Below the pieces are notes generated by a model. The model was given only the letters and a program-made list of their open reading frames with translations, was not told the origin of the DNA and searched no databases. Positions 17,909-25,733 of a stretch of 64,000 nt of DNA are shown here, piece by piece. Location: NCBI GenBank assembly GCA_965205845.1, contig CBDBIG010000003.1:744001-808000 (forward strand), in the 5' to 3' direction. Numbering within the stretch: the stretch's first letter is position 1; every line of letters starts with the position of its first letter. Source of the stretch: CBDBIG01 sp965205845 [NCBI: bacterium] (lineage in GTDB: Bacteria; SAR324). The position numbers and the translations under genes were made by a program.

Positions 17909-18997
17909 ATGGCAATAAGCCCAAAAAAAACCCGAAAGCCGCTCCCTTGGCGTGTGCGCAAGCAAACGCGGTTTAAGCAACGCCAAGGCAAATCCCCTAA
18001 GGCAATGAAGGGCAGCGTGCGTGGCAAAGGCTCGAGCTTGACACCCACCCAGCAACAAGAAGCCGCCACTGCCCTTTGGGAGCAACAAATTCAGGCGGCT
18101 CAAGAAGGGCATTTTCGCTCGGGCTTTGTCTGCATTGCGGGGCGTCCCAATGTAGGCAAGTCGACTTTGCTTAACTGTATGCTGGGGCAAAAGGTTTCCA
18201 TTGCCACTTCTCGCCCACAAACCACGCGCAATCCCGTATTGGGAATTTGGAATCAACCCAATGTACAGGTGGTGTTTGTGGATACCCCAGGGGTGCATTT
18301 AAACACGCATATGTTGGGGAAACGCCTGACGGGCTATGTGAAACAATCGCTGCGTGATGCCGACCTGGTGCTGTGCGTGGTTGACCCGATGCGCGGCGCC
18401 GGCCAGGAGCAACACACGGCCTTTGCTTGGGCCCAAGAGAGCGGGAAACCCACCTGGGCAGTGGTTAATAAAATCGACGCTATGGCCGAGGGCGATGTGT
18501 TAACCGCCATGCAAAGGCTTGACAAAGAGCACGCCTTTGAGCACATTTTTCCCGTGTCGGCCTTTAGCGGCAAAGGGGTGGCACTTTTGTTGGAAAAAAT
18601 TGACGCCCACATGCAAGGAGGCCCACCGTTTTTTCCTCCCAACCAAATTACGGACCAAAACATCCATACCCAACTGGCCGAGCGCATTCGTGAGGCGGTT
18701 TTTCACCGTCTTTACAACGAGGCTCCCTATTCCGTTGCTGTAACCATCGAGCATACCCAAGTGCGAAAAACCGTGTGGGTCATTCATGCGCGCATCCACG
18801 TTGAACGCGCCTCACAAAAAAGGTTGGTAATTGGCCAAAAGGGTAGCATGCTAAAAGCCATTGGAACCCACGCCCGCAAAACCATCGAAACCATGTTAAA
18901 CACCCGTGTGTTTTTGCAAATTCAGGTAAGCGTGCTTTCCCAATGGAGCAAAAATCCAGTTCATTTGAGCAGATTAGGCCTGCCAGAGGCACCCTAA
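17909..18997 (+). CDS. era: GTPase Era with basic N-terminal extension
   Basis: 362 aa against about 300 usual. GTPase motifs: G1 GRPNVGKS near 77, G3 DTPG near 124, G4 NKID near 187, G5 VSAFSGKG near 213. The KH RNA-binding domain holds VIGQKGSMLKAIGTHARK near 307-325. Era binds the 3' end of 16S rRNA and helps 30S assembly. The first 65 residues are extra and rich in Lys/Arg; an internal ATG at 18005 after AAGG would remove half of them. The start is therefore uncertain, the identity is not. Confidence 0.92.
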   Translation: MAISPKKTRKPLPWRVRKQTRFKQRQGKSPKAMKGSVRGKGSSLTPTQQQEAATALWEQQIQAAQEGHFRSGFVCIAGRPNVGKSTLLNCMLGQKVSIATSRPQTTRNPVLGIWNQPNVQVVFVDTPGVHLNTHMLGKRLTGYVKQSLRDADLVLCVVDPMRGAGQEQHTAFAWAQESGKPTWAVVNKIDAMAEGDVLTAMQRLDKEHAFEHIFPVSAFSGKGVALLLEKIDAHMQGGPPFFPPNQITDQNIHTQLAERIREAVFHRLYNEAPYSVAVTIEHTQVRKTVWVIHARIHVERASQKRLVIGQKGSMLKAIGTHARKTIETMLNTRVFLQIQVSVLSQWSKNPVHLSRLGLPEAP

Positions 18998-19002
18998 CCA
19001 AG

Positions 19003-19260
19003 GGTTCTGTGAAACACGATGCAAAAACCGTCATTCCCTTATTTGCGTAGTATGGACTCTGCCAAAGCACCCATTAGCCGGGGGTTCTGTGAAACACGAT
19101 GCAAAAACCGTCATTCCCTTATTTGCGTAGTATGGACTCTGCCAAAGCACCCATTAGCCGGGGGTTCTGTGAAACACGATGCAAAAACCGTCATTCCCTT
19201 ATTTGCGTAGTATGGACTCTGCCAAAGCACCCATTAGCCAGGGGTTTGTGAAACACGATG
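19003..19260. repeat. 80-bp tandem repeat carrying the fmt start region
   Basis: Three copies begin at about 19003, 19083 and 19163, and the fourth runs into the fmt gene. Each upstream copy contains GTGAAACACGATGCAAAAAC, matching the fmt initiation region, then reads as a short frame ending in TAG after ten codons. The copies thus place three decoy start codons before the true fmt start. Confidence 0.9.
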
Positions 19261-20223
19261 CAAAAAACCATCACCGCGTTTATGGGCTCCCCCGAAGCCG
19301 CCCTGCCCAGCTTACACGCCCTCCATGCCATAAGCAAGGTGGCACTGGTCATCACCCCACCCCCAAGCCGTGCGGGGCGAGGTAGGCACTTGCGCGCCTG
19401 CGCTGTGCATCAAGCAGCCCTTGAACTAGGCCTGCCCGTAGAGTATTTAAACCACCCCAAAGAAGCCCTGCCCTTGTTTGTGGAGGCCGGGGTGCAACTG
19501 GGGCTGGTGTGTGCCTATGGGCGCATTCTGCCCCAAACCTTGCTCGACACCCCCAGCCATGGCATGTATAACTTGCATTTTTCGCTACTGCCACGCTGGC
19601 GTGGAGCAAGCCCCGTACAGGCTGCCTTGTTGGCGGGCGATACACAAAGCGGGGTGAGTTTGCAGCGCATGGTTGCCCAGTTGGATGCTGGCCCCCTTGT
19701 AGGTAGCAGTCCCGCCATCCCCTTGGAAAGCCAAGAAAATGCCCAACAACTTACCCAGCGCCTTGGCGTTGTCGCAGCGCGGTTGCTTGAGCAGTGTTGG
19801 CCCAGCCTTTGCCATGGCAATCCTCCCCTAACCCCACAAGAAGATGCCCGGGCCAGCTTTTGCCGTGTGATCACCAAAGATGCAGGGGCTTTACATTTTG
19901 CACAAGAGGATGCCCTGGCCATTTCGCGCAAACTCCGCGCGTATTTTCCGTGGCCAGGCTGCTTTTGCTTTGCAGGACAAACACGGCTGCGCATTTTGGG
20001 GGTCCGGGTGGTGTGTGATGCCCAGGTGCAAAGCCAAGCCAAGGCATGGCCCCTTGCCCAGCCCAATTCCAATGGCTTTATTCGGACCGCACACGGTGTC
20101 TTGCAAATCACCCAAGTACAAAGCCAAGGTGCCAAGGCCTTGCCTTGGGCGGCGTTTGTGCGCGGGGCATCATCGCTGCTGCATCGCCCCTGGCTTGCGT
20201 ATTGCGGTTCTTGCGCATTGTAG
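19258..20223 (+). CDS. fmt: Methionyl-tRNA formyltransferase
   Basis: 321 aa, normal length. The formyl-transfer domain contains AYGRILPQTLL and then NLHFSLLPRWRGASPVQAALL (about 103-123), the formyltetrahydrofolate transferase signature with its catalytic Asn-His. The C-terminal tRNA-binding domain includes RKLRAYFPWPGCF near 228-240. It formylates initiator Met-tRNA. The ATG at 19258 is the only one of four similar start sites that opens a long frame. N-terminal MGSPEAALPSL matches the usual MGTPxFAxxxL. Confidence 0.92.
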   Translation: MQKTITAFMGSPEAALPSLHALHAISKVALVITPPPSRAGRGRHLRACAVHQAALELGLPVEYLNHPKEALPLFVEAGVQLGLVCAYGRILPQTLLDTPSHGMYNLHFSLLPRWRGASPVQAALLAGDTQSGVSLQRMVAQLDAGPLVGSSPAIPLESQENAQQLTQRLGVVAARLLEQCWPSLCHGNPPLTPQEDARASFCRVITKDAGALHFAQEDALAISRKLRAYFPWPGCFCFAGQTRLRILGVRVVCDAQVQSQAKAWPLAQPNSNGFIRTAHGVLQITQVQSQGAKALPWAAFVRGASSLLHRPWLAYCGSCAL

Positions 20224-20485
20224 TTGATGCGGTTGATGCATCTTTGAGAGTGAAACCCCCATGGGTTGCGCCTTGCCGCCCATGCTCGGTTTTGCCACAA
20301 TGGTGGCGAACGATGGCTAAGGCTCTTGCCGCCCAAAAAACGAGAGGGCGTTTTTTTTACGCGGAAGGGTGCGTTTCTTGTTCCATAGAAGGCACCCTCG
20401 TTTTGGTTTTTTTGTTGCGCATGTCCAATGCCCCTTTTTGCCACCCCAAATCGCGTTTTTATGAGCCCGTCTCCGACCGCCAAGC

Positions 20486-21046
20486 ATGCCTCGATCATCA
20501 TCACCCACACCCCGCTCAAATGTCCCTTTTGTCGAGGTGGATGGACGCTGCTTGCTTTACCCCAAACGCCTCGAGGAGGCCGTAAGGACCCCGTTTACCC
20601 TACATTTAACGGCACAGCATTTACCAAGGCTTACGGGCAAGGGGGGCAAGGGGGGCAAGGGCTGGGAAAGCGGTTTTTCACACGGATTGCACCAAGCACG
20701 CGCCGTCCTAACCGCCACCAAGCAGGGGAAACGCATCCGTTTGCAAGGAGAGATTACGGCCCGTTTAAGCAGCCCTTGCAGACGTTGCAATCAAATGCTT
20801 GTCCATTGCGTGCGCGAACCCGTGGCCCTTTGGTTGGAACCCGAACAGGCAGAGCCCACGCGGGAAAACCCTCGAAGAAAAGGTGGGGAAATGGGTGAGG
20901 TGTATCCCTACGAGGGTCAGCACGTTGATCTTGCTCCCATGATTGAAGATGCGTTGTTGCTTGAGGTATGGCACGGGATAGGGGTGGAAGAAGATGCAAA
21001 GGGGCGTTGTGTGCAATGTGGTATGGAAGATGTGTTTACGCTTTAA
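20486..21046 (+). CDS. YceD/DUF177-family protein
   Basis: 186 aa. The family pattern is clear: a central CRRCN pair (near 97-100), an acidic strand, VDLAPMIEDALLLEVW (near 147-162), and a C-terminal KGRCVQCG. YceD proteins are almost always encoded before rpmF, as here, and are linked to 23S rRNA accumulation. An unusual GKGGKGGKG insert sits at about residues 51-60. The 260 bp upstream contain no gene. Confidence 0.82.
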   Translation: MPRSSSPTPRSNVPFVEVDGRCLLYPKRLEEAVRTPFTLHLTAQHLPRLTGKGGKGGKGWESGFSHGLHQARAVLTATKQGKRIRLQGEITARLSSPCRRCNQMLVHCVREPVALWLEPEQAEPTRENPRRKGGEMGEVYPYEGQHVDLAPMIEDALLLEVWHGIGVEEDAKGRCVQCGMEDVFTL

Positions 21047-21202
21047 AAAAAATCACCCCTTTTTACCCGAAACACACACAGCCGTCCTCACCTTAATGCC
21101 CGGGTGGACCCCCTTTTGTTGCGGTAGTTTATTCACATTTGCGAATGTAAGTCTTGCGCGCATTGTTTTTTAGCCGTTTTTAGCGTACACCGCCAAAAAA
21201 CG

Positions 21203-21211
21203 TGCTACACT
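21203..21211 (+). promoter_or_regulatory. Possible extended -10 promoter for rpmF
   Basis: TGCTACACT has the TGn extended -10 form and lies about 70 bp upstream of rpmF. No good -35 hexamer is present at normal spacing, which is tolerated in extended -10 promoters. Confidence 0.3.
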
Positions 21212-21283
21212 GCCCCCTTTTAGAAACCCTATCAGAGACTTAGACGATAGACTTAAAAAAAGAGAATCCATTGGTAATATTTT

Positions 21284-21466
21284 ATGGCTGTTCCACAAAA
21301 ACGAAGCTCGAAACGCAAGCGCGATCTGCGCCGCAGTCACCATGCCCTTAAAGTTCCGGGGCTCATTGCCTGCCGCAACTGCACCGCCTACATTCCTCCG
21401 CATCGGGTATGCAGTGAGTGTGGGTATTACCGCGAAAAGCAGGTATTGGTGGTAGAAAACGACTAA
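21284..21466 (+). CDS. rpmF: Ribosomal protein bL32
   Basis: 60 aa. It begins MAVPQKRSSKRKRDLRRSHH, the L32 start, and has two CxxC pairs (CRNC and CSEC) that form the zinc-binding version of the protein. It belongs to the large ribosomal subunit. The plsX/fabH genes that often follow rpmF are absent; a repeat array follows instead. Confidence 0.96.
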   Translation: MAVPQKRSSKRKRDLRRSHHALKVPGLIACRNCTAYIPPHRVCSECGYYREKQVLVVEND

Positions 21467-21511
21467 AAAAAAAGGCTTATCCCCATGACCAGCACAGCTT
21501 TCAAAGGGAAC

Positions 21512-21943
21512 CGGTTTTTTGGGCGATGTTGCGCGTTGACGCGTTATTTTGAGGCGGCACCGCTGTATCGGCTGGGCAGGTGGCGTTGAACGACCGCTTT
21601 TTTCTCATCTCCAGGGTAAACGGTTTTTTGGGCGATGTTGCGCGTTGACGCGTTATTTTGAGGCGGCACCGCTGTATCGGCTGGGCAGGTGGCGTTGAAC
21701 GACCGCTTTTTTCTCATCTCCAGGGTAAACGGTTTTTTGGGCGATGTTGCGCGTTGACGCGTTATTTTGAGGCGGCACCGCTGTATCGGCTGGGCAGGTG
21801 GCGTTGAACGACCGCTTTTTTCTCATCTCCAGGGTAAACGGTTTTTTGGGCGATGTTGCGCGTTGACGCGTTATTTTGAGGCGGCACCGCTGTATCGGCT
21901 GGGCAGGTGGCGTTGAACGACCGCTTTTTTCTCATCCCATGAA
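21512..21943. repeat. 109-bp tandem repeat, four copies, carrying the DUF2889 gene 3' end
   Basis: Copies begin at 21512, 21621, 21730 and 21839. On the minus strand each contains the final coding segment of the DUF2889 gene (codons for DEKKAVVQRHLPSRYSGAASK) including its stop region. The copies look nearly identical by eye, so the amplification is recent or kept homogeneous. Confidence 0.92.
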
Positions 21944-22455
21944 TAGCAGGTGTTAATTTGCCTGGGGCTATAAATGTTGGGATCGGGTTCCTCAGGGGCC
22001 AAGGTATTGTGACCTTTGCTGCGATTGTAAGGGCGAATGGTTTGCAAAGCCACGGTTGCCAGTTGAGCAAGCATTTCGACCAAGTGCGTGCACCCCTGCA
22101 CACCCCCTAGCAAGTTGCGCACCTTACGATTCCAACCCTGAGCGATGCGCAACCCTTTAAGGCGTTGAAAATTAACTTCTACGCCAGGGCACACCGCGGG
22201 ATAAGGGGTGTAATGCATCGCCACAGCCACATCGCACACGTCAAAAGCGTCGTTTATCGTGAGGCGCAGCTGCATGTCATGAATGGGTTCATTGGCTAAA
22301 ACCTCTCCGCCTCGCCATTCGTTTTTAAAGGCATAGCTTTTCACATCGGTTAAATGGCCTTCAATGTCCCACAAACCGTCCTCGCGCAAAAAGCCTTCCA
22401 TTTTAAGGGTGCGGGTATGGATGTGCTTGCGGGGTGTGGGAGGCTCGAATGGCAT
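21871..22455 (-). CDS. DUF2889 family protein
   Basis: 194 aa. The sequence follows the DUF2889 pattern: HTRTLKMEGFLREDGLWDIE near 13-32, HLTDVKSYAF, EPIHDMQLRLTINDAFDV near 57-74, and GLRIAQGWNRKVRNLLGGVQ plus GCTHLVEMLAQLA near 101-133. No biochemical function is established for the family to my knowledge. Both its 3' end and its 5' end have been amplified in tandem arrays. Confidence 0.8.
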   Translation of the reverse strand: MPFEPPTPRKHIHTRTLKMEGFLREDGLWDIEGHLTDVKSYAFKNEWRGGEVLANEPIHDMQLRLTINDAFDVCDVAVAMHYTPYPAVCPGVEVNFQRLKGLRIAQGWNRKVRNLLGGVQGCTHLVEMLAQLATVALQTIRPYNRSKGHNTLAPEEPDPNIYSPRQINTCYSWDEKKAVVQRHLPSRYSGAASK

Positions 22456-22650
22456 CGTGGTTTACAACGTGTGCTTAAAGGTTAAATGCTGAAAGGGTCC
22501 GGGTATGTATATGCTTTGCGGGGTGTGGGAGGCTCGAATGGCATCGTGGTTTACAACGTGTGCTTAAAGGTTAAATGCTGAAAGGGTCCGGGTATGTATA
22601 TGCTTTGCGGGGTGTGGGAGGCTCGAATGGCATCGTGGTTTACAACGTGT
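22430..22650. repeat. 89-bp tandem repeat carrying the DUF2889 gene 5' end
   Basis: The segment with GGCTCGAATGGCATCGTGG occurs at 22442, 22531 and 22620. Each copy holds the gene's start codon (CAT on the plus strand) and first codons plus about 60 bp of upstream sequence, so any promoter or ribosome-binding site there is also triplicated. Confidence 0.88.
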
Positions 22651-22732
22651 GCTCAAAGGCTTAAATGCGAGAGGACGTTTTACTACGGGCAAAGCCTTAC
22701 ACGCTCTCGAGCGTATTTTTTTAAAAGCCGTT

Positions 22733-23155
22733 TTAACTGGGGTGCTCTTCCATGGTACGAATCAAATTTGTGCCATGCTTAATCAATTCTTCCAATTTGC
22801 TTTCTGGAAAACCCATCAACTGACCCAATTCCATCACGCTTTTTTGCTCACCAGCACTTATTTCGCGGTCAGAAATGGCAACATGGATAATGTCGATCAT
22901 AATCAAAGAGCGCTCGCGCCAACCCAAAGGGGGGTCAGGAAACATGCCCATTTCCGGCATGCGCTGATCATGCACCCGTTGCTTGAGGTCCTCGATCACG
23001 TCGACATCATGGAGCACACCAAGGGCAATTTGAAGCGCATCGACCTCTTCTTTATCCACGCGCCCATCAGCCAAAATCATGCATATCATGGCAGAAGCCA
23101 TCCATTTTTTTTGATCTTCCGATAGCATATTCAGGAGTGTACGCAGTTTATACAT
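22733..23155 (-). CDS. TerB-like small helical protein
   Basis: About 140 aa from ATG 23155; a longer frame to 23227 is less likely. Two repeated acidic helix pairs, ADGRVDKEEVDALQIALG (near 29-46) and ISDREISAGEQKSVMELGQL (near 93-112), are typical of the TerB/TerB-like fold, which has metal-binding acidic loops. The role is unknown; similar proteins occur with stress or membrane systems. Confidence 0.5.
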   Translation of the reverse strand: MYKLRTLLNMLSEDQKKWMASAMICMILADGRVDKEEVDALQIALGVLHDVDVIEDLKQRVHDQRMPEMGMFPDPPLGWRERSLIMIDIIHVAISDREISAGEQKSVMELGQLMGFPESKLEELIKHGTNLIRTMEEHPS

Positions 23156-23486
23156 GGGCTTTAGCGATGCTATTTTAGGCGGGCGAGCCTTGTGCTTATA
23201 ACAAGAGAACGTGACCAATCGAAGCAAAAGGAAACGGGCAGCAACCTTTATGTTACCACAAAAACACGTTTTAGCAACTCATTTAGAATCATTTGCAGGT
23301 TTGTGGATAAACCTAATAGAGCTCGGCAGGGCTGAGCAAACAATGGAAGGAAGATGGGGCTTCGAGAAAAGGAACCCCGGGGATGGCCATGAGAAAAAAA
23401 GGCGAAGGCACGCGGCATACGCTCGAAGGCACTTCGCGTCCCTTTGACGATGGTCCGCGTGTCCCTTAAAAAACCCTGAGCACGCA
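23156..23486. other. Gene-free stretch
   Basis: About 330 bp between two minus-strand genes. Short frames on both strands show no family resemblance. No repeats were seen. Confidence 0.5.
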
Positions 23487-25604
23487 TCATGGGTGAAGCC
23501 AATGCAATACCCGACTATGGGCATCAAAAATGGCCTCCCCCATCAAGCGTGGCGCACGACAATCGCCAACCACCAGCGCATGAGGGCAGCGTTTTAAAAA
23601 ATGTTGCACCTCGGCGAGGGGTGGTATTTCGGGGAGGCAAACAACGGGAGAAATGGCACTTTCTATCCAGAGTTCCTCACCCGAAAAGCGGTCGTGGCAC
23701 AGCAGGCGTCCTTTTTGCCAGCGTTGTGCCTTGTGTCGTACATGAAAGGTGACCCCGCTTTTTGCCACACGCTCAAGCCATGCAAAATCGGCATTTTCAA
23801 CCACCTTTCGCCCAATGCTAAAATCCTCGCTCACAAGGGTTACCTTAAGCCCTTGGGTCAGGGCGCATTCTGTGGCGCTCGCCATGTGCCAACCCATCTC
23901 AGCATCCACAATGGTAATTGATTGGGGAGCAAGGGTTTGCAAGCGCGCCATTTCTTTGGATTGGAGCAAATGGCGTGGTGAGAGCAACGCATGAGGCTTG
24001 GCATCGACCAAGGCGGTCGCTTTGGCGGTGTTGCTTTGCGCTCCTATGGCCACCACCACCACATCGGCTTGTTGCAGTGCTGCGTCACTTTGTTTCTCCG
24101 CTGGCGTGTTTAGGCAAACCTCTACCCGCAGGCATTCTAATTCATGGGTACACCAAGCCACCCACGCACCATACTCGGCGCGCTCTGGTAGGGCTTGGGC
24201 CAGCAAGCGCGCCACCCCACCTAGCTGTTGGGTACTTTCCCATAGTTCTACCCCAAAACCATGGTGTGCAAGCACCCGTGCAGCCTCCATCCCCGCAGGG
24301 CCGCCCCCAATCACGAGGGCCGTTTTTGGCGCTTTTTGGGCCGTTTTATGATGTCCCCCGTGATCGAGGGTGGGGGGTGCGCCCGTGGGTTTAAAATGGC
24401 AAAAGGGTTCCAAAGCTTCACGCCCTGCACGTGGATTGGCCAAATCGCTCAACGGGCGATTCCAATCGCCGCGTACCGCAAAATAGCGCCCCATTCCCAC
24501 ATGAGGGCGGATGCTCGTGGGTGGCTTGGCGCCCTGCTTGATCCTGGCCAATTGTTGGGGCAAACGGGGTTCTGAAATCAAGGCACGTGTCATCACCACA
24601 GCATCGGCTTGGTGTTGTGTAAGGGCGCAGGCTGCCACCTTGGGTTGCTCGATGCGCCCATCTGCAAAGACGGGAATAGCTTCTTGAATGGCATTGCGGA
24701 TGCCATGGGCCAGGGGAATAGCAAAGCCTTGGGGGGTTGGCATGAGGGCATCGCTGGTTTGTACGGAGTAAGGCCCTCCAACTTGAATCGAAAGGTAGTG
24801 TGGGCGCCCTTGGCTTGGTGAGAGGGCTGCGAGTTGCTGGGCAATTTCTTGGCAATCCTTCGCATGAAGCCCCCCCCAGGGAGCGAGTTCATCACCGCAA
24901 AGTTTAATGCCCAACACCCCTTTAGAGCCAAGCATGGGCACAACGGCGCCCAGCACGGCCAACAAAGGGCGCATGCGGTTGGTTAAGCACCCACCGTAGG
25001 CATCTTGGCGCTGGTTGGTTAAGGGGGAAAGGAACTGTCTAAGCAAGCTCAATTGGGCAACATTAATTTCAATGCCATCCCACTTTGCTGCCATGACCCG
25101 TTTGGCCGTATTTGCATAAGCCTCAATCACGCTTTTTATTTCATCGACCAATAACGCACGCGACATGGTACGGCTGGCGGGGTCTTGCCATGAAGAAGGC
25201 CCCCAGGGGGATTGACGGAGCATTTTTCCGCTTTGCTGACAGCCCGTGTGTCCCAACTGTGCAAGCAGCAAGGTGTTGGGGTTGGCCTCGTGAATTTGCG
25301 CTCGCAAAGCGTTTAAACTGGGGGTAATCGCATCGTTCCAGCCGAACAAGGCGTGTTCATAGGGCCAATCTTGGGGGTGGACACACAGTGCCTCGCCGAC
25401 GAGCAAACCCACCCCACCACGCGCACGTTCGGCGTAATAGCCCAGGTGGCGCGCTGAAAATTGATTCTTTTTTCCAAAATTGGTCAAATGCTCGCCAAAT
25501 ACCATGCGGTTAGGCATGCTCCGCGGGCCAATAGCCAAGGGTTGGCACAAGGTTTGGGCTGCCTTTTGAAGGGTGCGCGCACTTTCAGGGTATTGGGCAG
25601 ACAT
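23487..25604 (-). CDS. FadH/OYE-family FMN-FAD oxidoreductase of a mycofactocin-type locus
   Basis: 705 aa. Residues 15-360 form the old-yellow-enzyme TIM barrel (AIGPRSMPNRMVFGEH, LLAQLGHTG, WDGIEINVAQLSLLRQFLSP, QDAYGG, GIKLCGDE). Residues about 425-700 form an FAD/NAD domain starting VIGGGPAGMEAARVLAHHG. This is the 2,4-dienoyl-CoA reductase layout. FadH/OYE-type oxidoreductases are known companions of mycofactocin loci, and this gene lies downstream of an MftB-MftC fusion. The iron-sulphur motif that normally joins the domains (RPCxxCNxxC) reads RPHVGMGRY here, so the cluster cysteines are missing. Substrate unknown. Confidence 0.72.
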   Translation of the reverse strand: MSAQYPESARTLQKAAQTLCQPLAIGPRSMPNRMVFGEHLTNFGKKNQFSARHLGYYAERARGGVGLLVGEALCVHPQDWPYEHALFGWNDAITPSLNALRAQIHEANPNTLLLAQLGHTGCQQSGKMLRQSPWGPSSWQDPASRTMSRALLVDEIKSVIEAYANTAKRVMAAKWDGIEINVAQLSLLRQFLSPLTNQRQDAYGGCLTNRMRPLLAVLGAVVPMLGSKGVLGIKLCGDELAPWGGLHAKDCQEIAQQLAALSPSQGRPHYLSIQVGGPYSVQTSDALMPTPQGFAIPLAHGIRNAIQEAIPVFADGRIEQPKVAACALTQHQADAVVMTRALISEPRLPQQLARIKQGAKPPTSIRPHVGMGRYFAVRGDWNRPLSDLANPRAGREALEPFCHFKPTGAPPTLDHGGHHKTAQKAPKTALVIGGGPAGMEAARVLAHHGFGVELWESTQQLGGVARLLAQALPERAEYGAWVAWCTHELECLRVEVCLNTPAEKQSDAALQQADVVVVAIGAQSNTAKATALVDAKPHALLSPRHLLQSKEMARLQTLAPQSITIVDAEMGWHMASATECALTQGLKVTLVSEDFSIGRKVVENADFAWLERVAKSGVTFHVRHKAQRWQKGRLLCHDRFSGEELWIESAISPVVCLPEIPPLAEVQHFLKRCPHALVVGDCRAPRLMGEAIFDAHSRVLHWLHP

Positions 25605-25629
25605 GAAGCACCGTTTTGCTTTAAAAAGG

Positions 25630-25725
25630 GGCGGATTTACCGCAGGTTTGCAGCAGGTTTGTAGCAGGTTTACCGCGGGTTTGCCGCGGATTTACCGCAG
25701 GTTTACCGCGGATTTGCAAACGTGA
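25630..25725. repeat. Short GGTTTACCGC-type repeats
   Basis: About eight degenerate 10-13-bp units of the form GGTTTACCGCAGGTTTGCCGC lie between the OYE gene and the MftB-MftC gene. The same motif family (TTTTACCGCAGG) appears before the RND permease gene at 11811-11866. Confidence 0.7.
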
Positions 25726-25733
25726 GGGGAGGT

